A stretch of 43,275 nucleotides of DNA from an uncultured Gammaproteobacteria bacterium (GTDB taxonomy: Bacteria > Pseudomonadota > Gammaproteobacteria > Pseudomonadales > Azotimanducaceae), in NCBI GenBank assembly GCA_913030615.1, contig CAJWCW010000002.1:1-43275 (forward strand), in the 5' to 3' direction. Below, one piece after another: positions 8,426 through 17,153 of the stretch (within the stretch, counting starts at the first letter, position 1; every line of letters starts with the position of its first letter). A model generated the notes under the pieces. The model worked only from the letters and a program-made list of their open reading frames with translations. It had not been told where the DNA came from and ran no database searches. The translations under genes were made by a program, and so were the position numbers.

Positions 8426-9622
8426 ATGAAGATTCTGCGTCGACTATTGATTGGTCTTGGGGTCGTCCTGGCATTGTTACTGCTGGCAATCTGGATCGTT
8501 CTGCCCCCCGTGAACGTTCCGCTCTCTATGTTAGGTAATTTCTTTCCAGACTACATTGACCCACCGAGGGTGGACGACGCCATCGTGTCCGCGCGGCTAA
8601 AAGTCCCCAATGGCTATCAAGTAACTTTGTTTGCGGTGGGCGTTAAAGATGCGCGCGTTCTCCGAGTAACGGACGCGGATGACCTACTTGTTGCATCGCC
8701 TGGGACCGGTCGGGTTCTGATTCTTTACTCGGATGGTAGCGGCGACGGCCGGTCGGACGGTTACGATGTCGTTTTGGAAGGTTTGAATGGTCCTAATGGG
8801 TTGGATCTTTACGATGGGTTCCTCTACGTCGCAGAGGAGCACGGGATAGGTCGGATCCCCTTTGACGGTCGGCAAACATCGGGAGAATACGAGCTTTTAG
8901 TGCAGGGTCTTCCCGCCGGCGGCAATCATTGGAAAAAAACGCTACGGATTGGACCCGACGGCTTAATGTACGTTGCGGTCGGATCAAGCTGCAATGTTTG
9001 CGAAGAGAACGATGTCCGCCGCGGGACAATATTGCGGTATCAGCTCGACGGTTCGGGTGAGAAGCTCTTTGCAACGGGGCTTAGGAATTCAGCGGGATTC
9101 GATTGGTCGCCCGAGGATGGGCAACTTTACGCGACAGACAATGGAAGAGATCTGCTCGGCGACAACTACCCCCCGTGTGAACTTAATCGCATTCGAGCTG
9201 GGGGCTTTTACGGTTGGCCCTATGCGAATGGAGATCGCGTCCAAGACCCGGATCTTGGGAGCGGCAAGGAAATGGTAATAGCTGCCTCGATACCGCCAGT
9301 CTTCGATTTTCCTGCGCACAACGCGCCGCTAGGAATCGTATTTTTGCGGTCACCCATCCATCGTTCTTATATGGCGGGCTCAGCTGTTGTAGCGTTGCAT
9401 GGTTCGTGGAATCGGAGCAGTAAGGACGGGTATAAAGTCGTCTCTTTGCATTGGGATGCTAATGGGATTAGCGCCCAGGATTTCCTTACTGGGTTCCTGC
9501 TGGACGATGATGTGATCGGTCGGCCGGCTGAGGTTGCGGAGGATCGACATGGCAACATCTATGTCTCAGACGATTTCGCCAATGCCGTTTATCGAGTCTC
9601 TCGGACGGACTCAGCCCTTTAA
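8426..9622 (+). CDS. Membrane-anchored glucose/sorbosone dehydrogenase-like protein (first copy)
   Basis: A 398-residue protein of the glucose/sorbosone dehydrogenase beta-propeller family (PF07995). The start at 8426 is preferred over an in-frame GTG at 8384 because GGAG lies 9 bases upstream and it begins directly with the anchor MKILRRLLIGLGVVLALLLL (membrane segment about 5-26). The propeller follows, with LNGPNGLDLYDGFLYVAEE, LRIGPDGLMYVAVGS, the CNVC pair, SAGFDWSPEDGQLYATDNGRD, NRIRAGGFYGWPYANGD and ALHGSWNRSSKDGYKV. Relatives oxidise aldoses or sorbosone with PQQ, but many members are uncharacterised, and no PQQ synthesis genes are visible here. It probably faces the periplasm. A second, more distant copy lies at 25602-26720. 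Confidence 0.88.
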   Translation: MKILRRLLIGLGVVLALLLLAIWIVLPPVNVPLSMLGNFFPDYIDPPRVDDAIVSARLKVPNGYQVTLFAVGVKDARVLRVTDADDLLVASPGTGRVLILYSDGSGDGRSDGYDVVLEGLNGPNGLDLYDGFLYVAEEHGIGRIPFDGRQTSGEYELLVQGLPAGGNHWKKTLRIGPDGLMYVAVGSSCNVCEENDVRRGTILRYQLDGSGEKLFATGLRNSAGFDWSPEDGQLYATDNGRDLLGDNYPPCELNRIRAGGFYGWPYANGDRVQDPDLGSGKEMVIAASIPPVFDFPAHNAPLGIVFLRSPIHRSYMAGSAVVALHGSWNRSSKDGYKVVSLHWDANGISAQDFLTGFLLDDDVIGRPAEVAEDRHGNIYVSDDFANAVYRVSRTDSAL

Positions 9623-9678
9623 TTTACGTTTATGTAGACGCCATGAGGTTCTGGTGTGCCGTGAGCATGCAGGCATCC

Positions 9679-11379
9679 CTAATCGCGCAATAATCCTATG
9701 GTTCCAAAAAAAGGTTGTCGGATCTTTCCGTTGGCATGAATGTCCGAAGTCGAAGCCGACTTGTGCGCGACGACCGCTTTGGCCAAGGCCGGGCAATCCG
9801 GATTGCTACGGTAGGCGAGGGCGGTGTTGAGTCGGTCTTCTAACGGATCTCCAAGCGCGTGACCAAAATCGTCAGGAACTAAACAACCTGGAAGTGGTGT
9901 TCCGGACGAGGTTTCGTTGGTTGGAGAAAAGCCGTCGGTGTAGTCTCCGAACCCCTTTGCGTTGGTACTACGAAACTGGATTGAAAAATACGTGGTCCCG
10001 CAATTGTCGAAAGCGTAAAAACCGTAAGGTTTGCCGCATGTGGATGAACCGATTTGGATTACTTCGACATCGATGCCACTCAGACCATTGATGATGGACT
10101 CGCTGGCCGAACAGGTGCCTGGCCCCGTCAACACGAAAACTCGGTCAAGGTTAAGCGTGGGGAGAGCCGTTCCCGACGAAGCTGAAAACCCCAGCGCAGA
10201 AGTATGGAAAAGTTCTGGTTCAAGAGCTGCCCCCGTGATTGGATTGGTGGAAGGGTGTTTATCGTTGAACTGAATCTCGCTAAATACTTTTCCTTCGGCT
10301 TGTTCTGAACCAGCGATCATAAAAGCTAGTTCGTTCGCAATGTCGAGGTAACCCCCGCCGTTGTACCGAAGGTCGAGTACGAGATCGACGATTGCCGCGC
10401 CGACGAGCGATTCGACCGCTTCGATGAGTTCGAGTTCGGACGGTGCTAAATGCGCGTTGAATAACATATAACCGACATCGCCAGAATCTGTCGTGATCAC
10501 TTTGACGTTTTGTACTGGATCTTGAGTGATCAAGGAGGATTCCATGGTGACGGAGCGCGGTTCAGTTGCGCCGAGGTCTCTAATCAAGAATTCGTGACTT
10601 TCCCCCGTCGTCGCTGGAAACAAACCGGCATTGAGTGTGTCGGTGTCCGTCCCATTCTCGACGTCGACTCCGTCGACTTCAACGATGATTGCTCCACGCG
10701 CTAGATTCACGTCGCTGGCTGTCGCAGGTGTGTTCGGTTCGGTAAAAGCGACCACAATTTCTCGGGGAGGCGAGGAAGACAAAATAGCCAGCTCCGCACC
10801 GTAACCCGCTGTGATTCCGGATTGAGAGAGCAGGCGCCACTCTTCCGTATCGTAGGTGAAGTGGTACTTGTCTTTGGGATTGCCTGACGCAGTGGTTTCG
10901 AAACTTTTCATCAAGTCAAAATATTCCGGCGTTGTGTAGTCATCGGGATCGAGATCCTCGATCTCGCGGTACCAGAGATATAGCTTATTGCTCCAGGAGC
11001 GTAACCAGTTGTTTTCGTCCGTCGTTGTGCCGACGGCGTCGAGATAAGCATTCCCAGTGCCCGGGTCTTCGCCGATTCGGGGATTCGCACAGAGGTAGCG
11101 AAAAGTTTCCGGCGCTTCAAATTCTCCCTCGACCCAACCTTCTGTGGACGATGTGCTCGATTCGAGTGTGGTGGTCGTGTTTTCGAGATTGGCGTTAACG
11201 CTGTTCGTGCTGGAACCTCCACAGCTGGTAAGCAATACCGTTGCGATGAGGGTCAAGATTCTGGTCCTCAGATGAGGCGTGCGCGTTAACCAGACGGATC
11301 GACGGAGCGACCGAACACTGATCAAACGCACTGAGGCTTTGGAATCACGGATCAATGCCGGTTTGGCGCGTTTCTTCAT
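9679..11379 (-). CDS. S41 family peptidase, lipoprotein
   Basis: A serine peptidase of the C-terminal processing family, different from Prc. With the ATG at 11379 (AAGG about 8 bases upstream) it has 566 residues. An ATG-less extension to 11457 is also open and looks unlikely. A lipobox LLTSC followed by GGSS marks a lipid anchor, but about 50 residues precede it, so translation may start later, at a GTG near 11331. After a Thr/Ser-rich linker come WSNKLYLWYREI, a degenerate PDZ-like region (GAIIVEVDGVDVENG), the S41 core LVLDLRYNGGGYLDIANELA, nucleophile Ser424 in CSASES and base Lys450 in CGKPYG. Several extra cysteines around the active site suggest disulfides in an envelope protein. The substrate is unknown. 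It is convergent with the dehydrogenase and divergent from ccm. Confidence 0.88.
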   Translation of the reverse strand: MKKRAKPALIRDSKASVRLISVRSLRRSVWLTRTPHLRTRILTLIATVLLTSCGGSSTNSVNANLENTTTTLESSTSSTEGWVEGEFEAPETFRYLCANPRIGEDPGTGNAYLDAVGTTTDENNWLRSWSNKLYLWYREIEDLDPDDYTTPEYFDLMKSFETTASGNPKDKYHFTYDTEEWRLLSQSGITAGYGAELAILSSSPPREIVVAFTEPNTPATASDVNLARGAIIVEVDGVDVENGTDTDTLNAGLFPATTGESHEFLIRDLGATEPRSVTMESSLITQDPVQNVKVITTDSGDVGYMLFNAHLAPSELELIEAVESLVGAAIVDLVLDLRYNGGGYLDIANELAFMIAGSEQAEGKVFSEIQFNDKHPSTNPITGAALEPELFHTSALGFSASSGTALPTLNLDRVFVLTGPGTCSASESIINGLSGIDVEVIQIGSSTCGKPYGFYAFDNCGTTYFSIQFRSTNAKGFGDYTDGFSPTNETSSGTPLPGCLVPDDFGHALGDPLEDRLNTALAYRSNPDCPALAKAVVAHKSASTSDIHANGKIRQPFFGTIGLLRD

Positions 11380-11529
11380 GGCAGGCCTTGTATATCGTAT
11401 TTCCACGTTGGTCGCACCGAGAACAATCAGCGTTGCTGGCGAACGCACGCGGATCAAACCGCGATCGTGATAAGCAAAAGGAGCTTCTCAAAACCCTACA
11501 GATTGGATGTCGAACGTGCGTCTGACCAC

Positions 11530-11535
11530 TATAAT
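11530..11535 (+). promoter_or_regulatory. Putative -10 element for the ccm operon
   Basis: A perfect TATAAT 36 bp before the ccmA start. No good -35 is found at 16-18 bp; TTGGAT lies at 11503-11508, 21 bp away, which is too far for a standard promoter. The spacer of 191 bp to the divergent peptidase gene holds nothing else I can support. Confidence 0.4.
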
Positions 11536-11570
11536 CGTCTTTAACGTATCTGCACCGAACCGCCTTTCTT

Positions 11571-12158
11571 TTGAATCAATCATTGATCGAAGTAAACGAC
11601 CTAACTTGTACGGTTGCAGATGAGATTCTGTTCGACCGACTAGCCCTTACGGTCGCCTCCGGGGACGTCCTGGAACTGTGGGGTCCAAATGGCAGCGGCA
11701 AATCGACGCTGCTCCGGTGCTTGGCGGGACTGTTTGAAGCGGATGCTGGGGTCATAAAGTCCTCGGTTGGCTTGCTCTATATGGGTCATCGATCGGGCTT
11801 GAACCGATTACTCAGCCCGCTTGAAAACTTGCGTTGGTACGCTGGTATGCAGGAGAGGGACGTGGATCCTGAGACGCAGTTGTCCGCGATTCGATACGTG
11901 GGGTTGGATCGTTACAAAGATGAGCCATGCCACACGCTATCCGTAGGGCAAATGCGTCGAGCAGCGCTTGCAAGACTAGTTATATCCAAGTCGCGGCTCT
12001 GGTTGTTGGATGAGCCGCTGACCTCGCTCGACGTTGATGGGGCGGCGTTATTGCGGAACCTCATAGAGAAGCTTCGGAGTAACGGTGGGGGGTGTATTTG
12101 TGCGACGCATGTCAAACTCGAACTCCCTCAGTCCAGGGTGCTTGAGCTCAGCGCCTGA
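11571..12158 (+). CDS. ccmA: Haem exporter ATP-binding protein CcmA
   Basis: ATPase of the CcmABCD complex that releases haem-loaded CcmE during cytochrome c maturation. The 195-residue ABC domain has Walker A GPNGSGKST (about 38-46), the signature LSVGQMRRAALARL, Walker B LWLLDEPLTSLD and a switch His in CATHVK. The length is typical of CcmA. The start is TTG at 11571, with a further in-frame TTG at 11583; there is no ATG nearby and no strong ribosome binding site. The TGA stop shares its last base with the ATG of ccmB. It is the first gene of a nine-gene operon. Confidence 0.96.
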   Translation: MNQSLIEVNDLTCTVADEILFDRLALTVASGDVLELWGPNGSGKSTLLRCLAGLFEADAGVIKSSVGLLYMGHRSGLNRLLSPLENLRWYAGMQERDVDPETQLSAIRYVGLDRYKDEPCHTLSVGQMRRAALARLVISKSRLWLLDEPLTSLDVDGAALLRNLIEKLRSNGGGCICATHVKLELPQSRVLELSA

Positions 12159-12826
12159 TGGGCAATTTTGAAGTTCAATTCCGTCGTGACCTTCTGATCG
12201 CTATTCGTGGGCGGACAGAGACCGCGAATCCGATCGCTTTCTTTGTGCTCGCCTTGTCTCTATTCGTCTTCGCGGTGGGCACGGACAGCGAAACACTGCC
12301 CCGAGTAGCGCCAGGAGTTGTTTGGGTCGTTGCTCTTTTTGCCGCGATGCTGTCGACGGAAAATCTCTTTCATCGTGATTATGACGACGGCAGCTTGGAA
12401 CTGATGCTGTTGCACGATCGCCCGCTATTCATAGGAGTAATGGGTAAACTTCTGGCGCATTGGTGTGTGAGTGGGCTACCCGTCGCGATCCTATCGCCGC
12501 TTGCCGCTATATTTATTAACGCTCCGTCAGAGGTCGTCGCGATTCTCGCTGGTACGCTGTTGCTTGGTACGCCGGTGCTAACTTTGATCGGTGGTATTGG
12601 AGCGGCGTTGACAGCTGGGCTTGGTCGGGGGGGATTGCTTTTGGCGGTGATGGTGATGCCTCTCTATATTCCCGTTTTGATTTTTGGTTCTGGCGCGTGT
12701 TATCGGGTATTAGATGGTGCTCCAGCCACCGGACCGGCTCTCTGGCTGACGGCCTTGCTTGTCGGATCGATTACACTGGCGCCGTTTGCGATCGGCGCGG
12801 CGCTCCGGGCCAGTCAGGAATATTGA
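12158..12826 (+). CDS. ccmB: Haem exporter permease CcmB
   Basis: Inner-membrane permease of the CcmAB transporter, 222 residues with six expected hydrophobic segments. The first contains FFVLALSLFVFAVGT and the last SITLAPFAIGAALRA. Family marks are the N-terminal RRDLLIAIRGRTETANPI, the STENLFHRDYDDGSLELML segment and the glycine-rich GTPVLTLIGGIGAALTAGLGRGGLL. CcmA and CcmB use ATP to free holo-CcmE from CcmC and CcmD. The start overlaps the ccmA stop by one base, and ccmC begins one base after its TGA. Confidence 0.95.
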   Translation: MGNFEVQFRRDLLIAIRGRTETANPIAFFVLALSLFVFAVGTDSETLPRVAPGVVWVVALFAAMLSTENLFHRDYDDGSLELMLLHDRPLFIGVMGKLLAHWCVSGLPVAILSPLAAIFINAPSEVVAILAGTLLLGTPVLTLIGGIGAALTAGLGRGGLLLAVMVMPLYIPVLIFGSGACYRVLDGAPATGPALWLTALLVGSITLAPFAIGAALRASQEY

Positions 12827-12827
12827 T

Positions 12828-13580
12828 ATGGGCTCTATAAAAGACGCTTTCCACCGTATGGGCTCTCCCCGTTTTTTTTATCTTGGTTCTTCTTTGTGGG
12901 TCCGCGGTTTATACGTTGGTGGAATTGTGAGCTTAGTCATCGGAAGTTTCTGGGGCTTAGTGCTAGCGCCTCCGGATAAATACCAGGGTGATAGTTTTAG
13001 GATCATGTACATGCATGTCCCCAGCGCGCACTTGGCCGAGATGGTTTATTTCGCGTGCGCCGTGGCGGGATTTGTCTATGTCGTTTGGCGTATGAAGATG
13101 GCGGATGTTTTCATCGCAGCGGCGGCACCTGTTGGTGCAATCTTAACGTCGCTATCGCTTGTGAGCGGTATTTTATGGGGTATGCCGACGTGGGGTACTG
13201 GCTGGGTGTGGGATATGCGAACGACATCAGTACTGGTCCTTCTGTTCCTGTTTTTTGGGCTTATCGCATTACGCCAAGCGATTCCACGGCTGGATCGAGC
13301 TGCGTATTCCGTCGCAATACTTGCCCTCGTCGGCGTCGTTAACATCCCTATCATCAAGTATTCGGTTGTATGGTTTACAACATTGCACCAACCAGCGAGC
13401 ATCACGTTTGTCAATGAACCGACGATTGAGACCAGCATGTTGTGGCCTCTCCTTGTTAACTCCATTGGTTTGTATATTTTCGTTGCAGGTGTGATTTTGG
13501 CGGCGATGCGAGTGGAAGTCCTTAAACGTGAGCAGGCGACGGAATGGGTCCGTACCATCACGAGGAGTATGCAACGTTGA
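12828..13580 (+). CDS. ccmC: Haem handling protein CcmC
   Basis: Integral membrane protein that binds haem and transfers it to CcmE. The start at ATG 12828, directly after ccmB, gives 250 residues; a longer in-frame version running back into ccmB is rejected. It carries six membrane segments and the tryptophan-rich haem motif WGTGWVWDMRTTS between two conserved histidine regions, MHVPSAHLAE near residues 60-70 and FTTLHQPAS near 185. The residues fit the WGxxWxWD pattern of the family, although the third tryptophan often seen (WGTWW) is glycine here. The TGA stop is overlapped by the TTG start of ccmD. Confidence 0.96.
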   Translation: MGSIKDAFHRMGSPRFFYLGSSLWVRGLYVGGIVSLVIGSFWGLVLAPPDKYQGDSFRIMYMHVPSAHLAEMVYFACAVAGFVYVVWRMKMADVFIAAAAPVGAILTSLSLVSGILWGMPTWGTGWVWDMRTTSVLVLLFLFFGLIALRQAIPRLDRAAYSVAILALVGVVNIPIIKYSVVWFTTLHQPASITFVNEPTIETSMLWPLLVNSIGLYIFVAGVILAAMRVEVLKREQATEWVRTITRSMQR

Positions 13581-13747
13581 TCGACTTCTTTACCTGGGCC
13601 GCTATGGGCGGTCACGGTCTGTACGTTTGGAGCGTGTACGGAATAAGTATTGTGGCACTTGTTGTGCTTGGCGCATGGCCGTTACGTGCAGAAAAAAAGT
13701 TGTTAGTGCGAGCAACGGAACGCACCGATCTGGAGGGTGGTTCGTAA
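13577..13747 (+). CDS. ccmD: Haem exporter small subunit CcmD
   Basis: A 56-residue single-span protein that stabilises the CcmC-CcmE complex. I place the start at TTG 13577, overlapping the ccmC stop (TTGA). It then begins (M)IDFFTWAAMGGHGLYVW, matching the conserved FFxMGGxxxFVW pattern of CcmD. A membrane segment (about 17-34) and a basic tail (RAEKKLLVRA) follow. A longer open frame from 13544 would duplicate ccmC coding sequence and is unlikely. The stop TAA shares a base with the ATG of ccmE. Confidence 0.88.
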   Translation: MIDFFTWAAMGGHGLYVWSVYGISIVALVVLGAWPLRAEKKLLVRATERTDLEGGS

Positions 13748-14172
13748 TGAGCCCGCTTCGTAAACAGCGTTTGGCTGCCGTTCTGTTCATACTTTTCGGT
13801 AGTGGGCTGACGATAGGGGTGGTGTTGTTTGCGTTGCAAGAGAACGTAGATCTCTTTTACGAGCCGCAAAAGGTTGTGGGTGGAGACGCCCCAATCGCTA
13901 AACGCATTCGCGCCGGCGGCATGGTGGAAAAGGATAGTCTTGTATACGAGCCCGAAGGCCTCGGTGTCTCTTTCGTGTTATCCGATCTTCGTGGATCGAG
14001 GTTCGAAGTTAGATACAAGGGGTTGCTGCCTGGTCTCTTTCGAGAAGGGCAAGGCGTTCTTGTGGTTGGGCAACTCGATACGAGCCGCGTCTTCTACGCA
14101 AAGGAAGTACTCGCCAAGCATGATGAAAATTACATGCCGCCGGAATTAGTGGGTATGGGGTCAGAATCTTGA
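13747..14172 (+). CDS. ccmE: Haem chaperone CcmE
   Basis: Periplasmic, membrane-anchored haem chaperone that binds haem covalently and delivers it to CcmF. The start at ATG 13747, overlapping the ccmD stop, gives 141 residues. There is an N-terminal anchor (about 9-30), an OB-fold core (VSFVLSDLRGSRFEVRYKGLLPGLFREGQGV split over residues 74-104) and the haem motif LAKHDENYMPPE. His125 is the expected covalent haem ligand and Tyr129 the conserved partner (HxxxY), so this is the classical type rather than the CxxxY variant. A longer upstream frame through ccmD is a shadow. The stop overlaps the TTG start of ccmF. Confidence 0.97.
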   Translation: MSPLRKQRLAAVLFILFGSGLTIGVVLFALQENVDLFYEPQKVVGGDAPIAKRIRAGGMVEKDSLVYEPEGLGVSFVLSDLRGSRFEVRYKGLLPGLFREGQGVLVVGQLDTSRVFYAKEVLAKHDENYMPPELVGMGSES

Positions 14173-16193
14173 CGACCTCGACGTCGGACGTTCTGACGGC
14201 AAAGTACGAGAGTCTCGATGCCACGTTGGGGACGCTTTGGGGCGCAGGACCCGAGATAGGACATCTTGCGGCCATCATCGGCCTTGTTGCCGCGATCGTT
14301 CTGAGTGTTCTCGGTCATGTGGGTGCGGCGACGAGACGGCGAAGTTGGGTAGAAAACAGTGGCTCGTTTGCAGTTCTGCAACTTATAACGCTCGTGGTTG
14401 CATTCGTCTTGTTGGTCCACGCTTTTCTCAAAGACGATTACTCAGTTGTTTACGTCGTCTCGAATTCGAATGCGCTGCTGCCTTGGTATTACAAGGTTAG
14501 TGCCGTTTGGGGGGCGCACGAGGGATCGTTTCTTTTATGGACTCTGATCATGGCTGGATGGACGTTTGCCGTGGCCATGATAGGTCGCCGTTTACCCTAT
14601 CAAATCTATGGACGAGTTCTCGGGACGCTTGGGTTATTAAATACCGGCTTCCTGCTTTTCTTGCTCCAGACGAGTAATCCATTTCTGAGGCTCGTTCCGA
14701 ATGTCCCGACGGTGGGTGCAGATTTGAATCCACTGCTGCAGGACTTTGGTTTAATCGTGCATCCGCCACTTTTGTACGCGGGCTACGTCGGCTTTTCGGT
14801 TGCTTTTGCTTTCGGCGTGGCGGGGTTAATTTCAGGACGGCTGGACGCGACTTGGGCCCGGTGGACAAGGCCCTGGACTAATGTTGCCTGGGCCTTTCTC
14901 ACGGTGGGGATAACCTTGGGTAGCTGGTGGGCATACTATGAGCTCGGTTGGGGCGGATGGTGGTTTTGGGATCCGGTTGAAAACGCCTCGTTCATGCCGT
15001 GGCTCGCGGGGACCGCTCTCATTCACTCACTTGCCGTTACCGAAAAACGGAGTGCGTTTCGGAGTTGGACGGTGCTTCTCACTATATTGACCTTCTCTCT
15101 TTGCTTGTTGGGTGCGTTTATTGTGCGGTCCGGCGTACTAACGAGCGTGCATGCGTTTGCTGTGGACCCGGAGCGTGGGGTCTTTTTGCTCGTGTTGTTG
15201 GGAGTGACGGTCGGAGGTTCGTTGGCGCTTTATGCGATCAGGGTACCCGCGATTCGCGGCCGCATTGCGTACATGGGTCTTTCACGTGAGCTGTTCTTAC
15301 TAATCAACAACGCGCTATTCGTCGTTGCCGTTGCTGTTGTGCTCGTTGGTACGCTCTATCCGCTTGCTTACGAAGCGGTCACTGGCGGAGACAAGATTTC
15401 AGTTGGACCACCATACTTTAACCGTTTGTTTGTCCCTTTGATGGGCCTCTTAGCTGTGTTTTTAGCGCTGGTACCGGTGGCGCGTTGGAAGCGAACGCCG
15501 ATTCGGTTATTCCGACAAGTTTGCTGGCTCTTGTTGGCCTCGATGTTGGTTGGCGCTGTATTTTTTGTTGTCGCGATCATGTCGGATCGCGTGTTGAATA
15601 TTGGAAGCATAGTAGGTGTCGTAATCGCCGTTACACTCGCTCTCTGGTTACTTTTGAGTCACAGCGTTGACTTCATTCAGCGGAAAGGCGCTCGTCCGCT
15701 TGGATACCTAGGCATGTTATTGGCTCATATCGGTTTTGCTGTTGGCGCTGTGGGCGTGGCGACTACTAGTGTGTTTTCGCACGAAACGGAGGTTCGGTTG
15801 TCGCCAGGCGATACGGTTGAACTGAATGCACGGCAATACCATTTCGTTTCCGTAACCACCGTTAACGGTCCTAATTACATCGCTCAACGGGCGAAATTTG
15901 ATGTAGGGGGAATCAGTCTTTATCCCGAAAAACGAAATTACTTGGCTCGCGATAGCGTGATGACAGAAGCGGGTATCGAACCAGGATTCTTCCAGGACTT
16001 ATACATCGCATTAGGAGAGCCCCTACCAGACGGTTCGTGGGGGGTGCGGATTCAAGAGAAAGTGTTGGTTCGCTGGGTGTGGTGCGGTGGATTGTTGGTT
16101 TGCTTCGGAGGATTACTAGCGGTCATGGACGGTCGATATCGACGTTTGGCGTTGCGGCGGGACGGACTTGCCACGGCAGTCAAGGCGGCGTGA
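14169..16193 (+). CDS. ccmF: Cytochrome c haem lyase subunit CcmF
   Basis: Large integral membrane protein that, with CcmH and CcmI, ligates haem to apocytochrome c. It has 674 residues with about 14-15 hydrophobic segments. The WWD haem motif GWGGWWFWDPVENASFMPWL lies near residue 258. Conserved segments include GAHEGSFLLW, HPPLLYAGYVGFSVAFAF, FRSWTVLLTILTFSLCLLGAFIVRSGVLTSVHAFA (split over 300-333) and the periplasmic C-terminal domain. The family usually begins near PELGHF; the equivalent GPEIGHLAAI is at about residue 27, so the TTG start at 14169, which overlaps the ccmE stop, leaves an unusual 25-residue N-terminal extension. No internal ATG lies between these points. Confidence 0.96.
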   Translation: MTTSTSDVLTAKYESLDATLGTLWGAGPEIGHLAAIIGLVAAIVLSVLGHVGAATRRRSWVENSGSFAVLQLITLVVAFVLLVHAFLKDDYSVVYVVSNSNALLPWYYKVSAVWGAHEGSFLLWTLIMAGWTFAVAMIGRRLPYQIYGRVLGTLGLLNTGFLLFLLQTSNPFLRLVPNVPTVGADLNPLLQDFGLIVHPPLLYAGYVGFSVAFAFGVAGLISGRLDATWARWTRPWTNVAWAFLTVGITLGSWWAYYELGWGGWWFWDPVENASFMPWLAGTALIHSLAVTEKRSAFRSWTVLLTILTFSLCLLGAFIVRSGVLTSVHAFAVDPERGVFLLVLLGVTVGGSLALYAIRVPAIRGRIAYMGLSRELFLLINNALFVVAVAVVLVGTLYPLAYEAVTGGDKISVGPPYFNRLFVPLMGLLAVFLALVPVARWKRTPIRLFRQVCWLLLASMLVGAVFFVVAIMSDRVLNIGSIVGVVIAVTLALWLLLSHSVDFIQRKGARPLGYLGMLLAHIGFAVGAVGVATTSVFSHETEVRLSPGDTVELNARQYHFVSVTTVNGPNYIAQRAKFDVGGISLYPEKRNYLARDSVMTEAGIEPGFFQDLYIALGEPLPDGSWGVRIQEKVLVRWVWCGGLLVCFGGLLAVMDGRYRRLALRRDGLATAVKAA

Positions 16194-16723
16194 AACGGGC
16201 AGTTTTTTTTGCGCCGTTTATCGGCTTTATCGCGTTGGTCGCGATTCTTTATGCGGGGTTTCATCTAAACGATCCCTCCCACCTACCCTCGGCTCTGGTC
16301 GGGCAGCGTTTCCCGGGATTTGAGCTGCCTGAACTGACGTCGGGGAAGGTGTTGGGACACCAAACCTTGCTAGGAGAAATCCGACTGGTGAACGTGTGGG
16401 CGACCTGGTGTCCAACCTGTTTGCACGAACACACCACGCTGATGGACATAAGGAGGGCGACGGGATTGTCGATTGTAGGGATTAACTACCGCGACGACGG
16501 TGAGAAAGCGCGCCGTTGGCTGAGTCTTTACGGAGATCCTTACGATTTCACGATTGTGGACGCGAACGGTGATTTGGGTGTCGAACTAGGCGTGTATGGT
16601 GCGCCAGAGACATTTATCGTGGACGCTGACGGCATCATACGTTTTAGGCACGTCGGTGACGTGAACGATGGAAATTGGAATCGCGAGTTTTTGCCGATCT
16701 TGGATTCGTTGACCGATGGTTAG
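16190..16723 (+). CDS. ccmG: Thiol:disulfide interchange protein CcmG (DsbE)
   Basis: Periplasmic thioredoxin-like protein that keeps apocytochrome c or CcmH cysteines reduced for haem attachment. The start at GTG 16190, overlapping the ccmF stop (GTGA), gives 177 residues; a longer frame through ccmF is a shadow. It has an N-terminal anchor (about 4-24), the active site WCPTC with Cys74 and Cys77, and the cis-proline loop YGAPETFIVD. GINYRDDGEKARRWL is typical of the CcmG insert. The length matches the family. Its 3' end overlaps ccmH by 8 bp. Confidence 0.95.
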   Translation: MKRAVFFAPFIGFIALVAILYAGFHLNDPSHLPSALVGQRFPGFELPELTSGKVLGHQTLLGEIRLVNVWATWCPTCLHEHTTLMDIRRATGLSIVGINYRDDGEKARRWLSLYGDPYDFTIVDANGDLGVELGVYGAPETFIVDADGIIRFRHVGDVNDGNWNREFLPILDSLTDG

Positions 16724-17153
16724 CTCGTTTCTCTCGGGGTTACTCGGAGTGTGGGTTATAGGGGTATCCACGATCGATGCCTTTGAGTTCGAGGACGAAG
16801 TTGAACGGCTTCGTTACAGCGGCCTGATCGCGGAATTCCGATGTCCTAAATGCCTTAACACTAACCTTTCGGGATCCGACGCGCCGGTTGCACGGGATTT
16901 GAGGCGCACGGTCTACCGATTGGTCGACGAGGGAATGACTGACGATCAAGTGCGTCGCTATTTACAGGCTCGATACGGAGATTTCGTGTTGTATGACCCG
17001 CCAGTTAGAGCAAATACGTGGATCCTGTGGTTTGGACCACCTTTCCTGCTGTTGGCAGGCATTTTGGTGCTCCGGAGAATTGGTAGCCGCATGACAAGGG
17101 TTTCGTTATCCGATGACGAGCGAGCCCGGTTGGAGGTTATCCGGAAACAATGA
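16716..17153 (+). CDS. ccmH: Cytochrome c maturation protein CcmH (CcmL type)
   Basis: Membrane-anchored thiol oxidoreductase of the haem ligation complex. The 145 residues comprise a signal/anchor, the redox motif RCPKC with Cys43 and Cys46, the three-helix domain (DLRRTVYRLVDEGMTDDQVRRYL, about 61-83), YGDFVLYDPP, and a C-terminal membrane segment (about 101-119). The active-site context is FRCPKCLNTN, where the common version is LRCxVCQNQ, a mild divergence. This is the short form, with CcmI encoded separately. It overlaps ccmG by 8 bp and ccmI by 4 bp (ATGA). Confidence 0.95.
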   Translation: MVSSFLSGLLGVWVIGVSTIDAFEFEDEVERLRYSGLIAEFRCPKCLNTNLSGSDAPVARDLRRTVYRLVDEGMTDDQVRRYLQARYGDFVLYDPPVRANTWILWFGPPFLLLAGILVLRRIGSRMTRVSLSDDERARLEVIRKQ

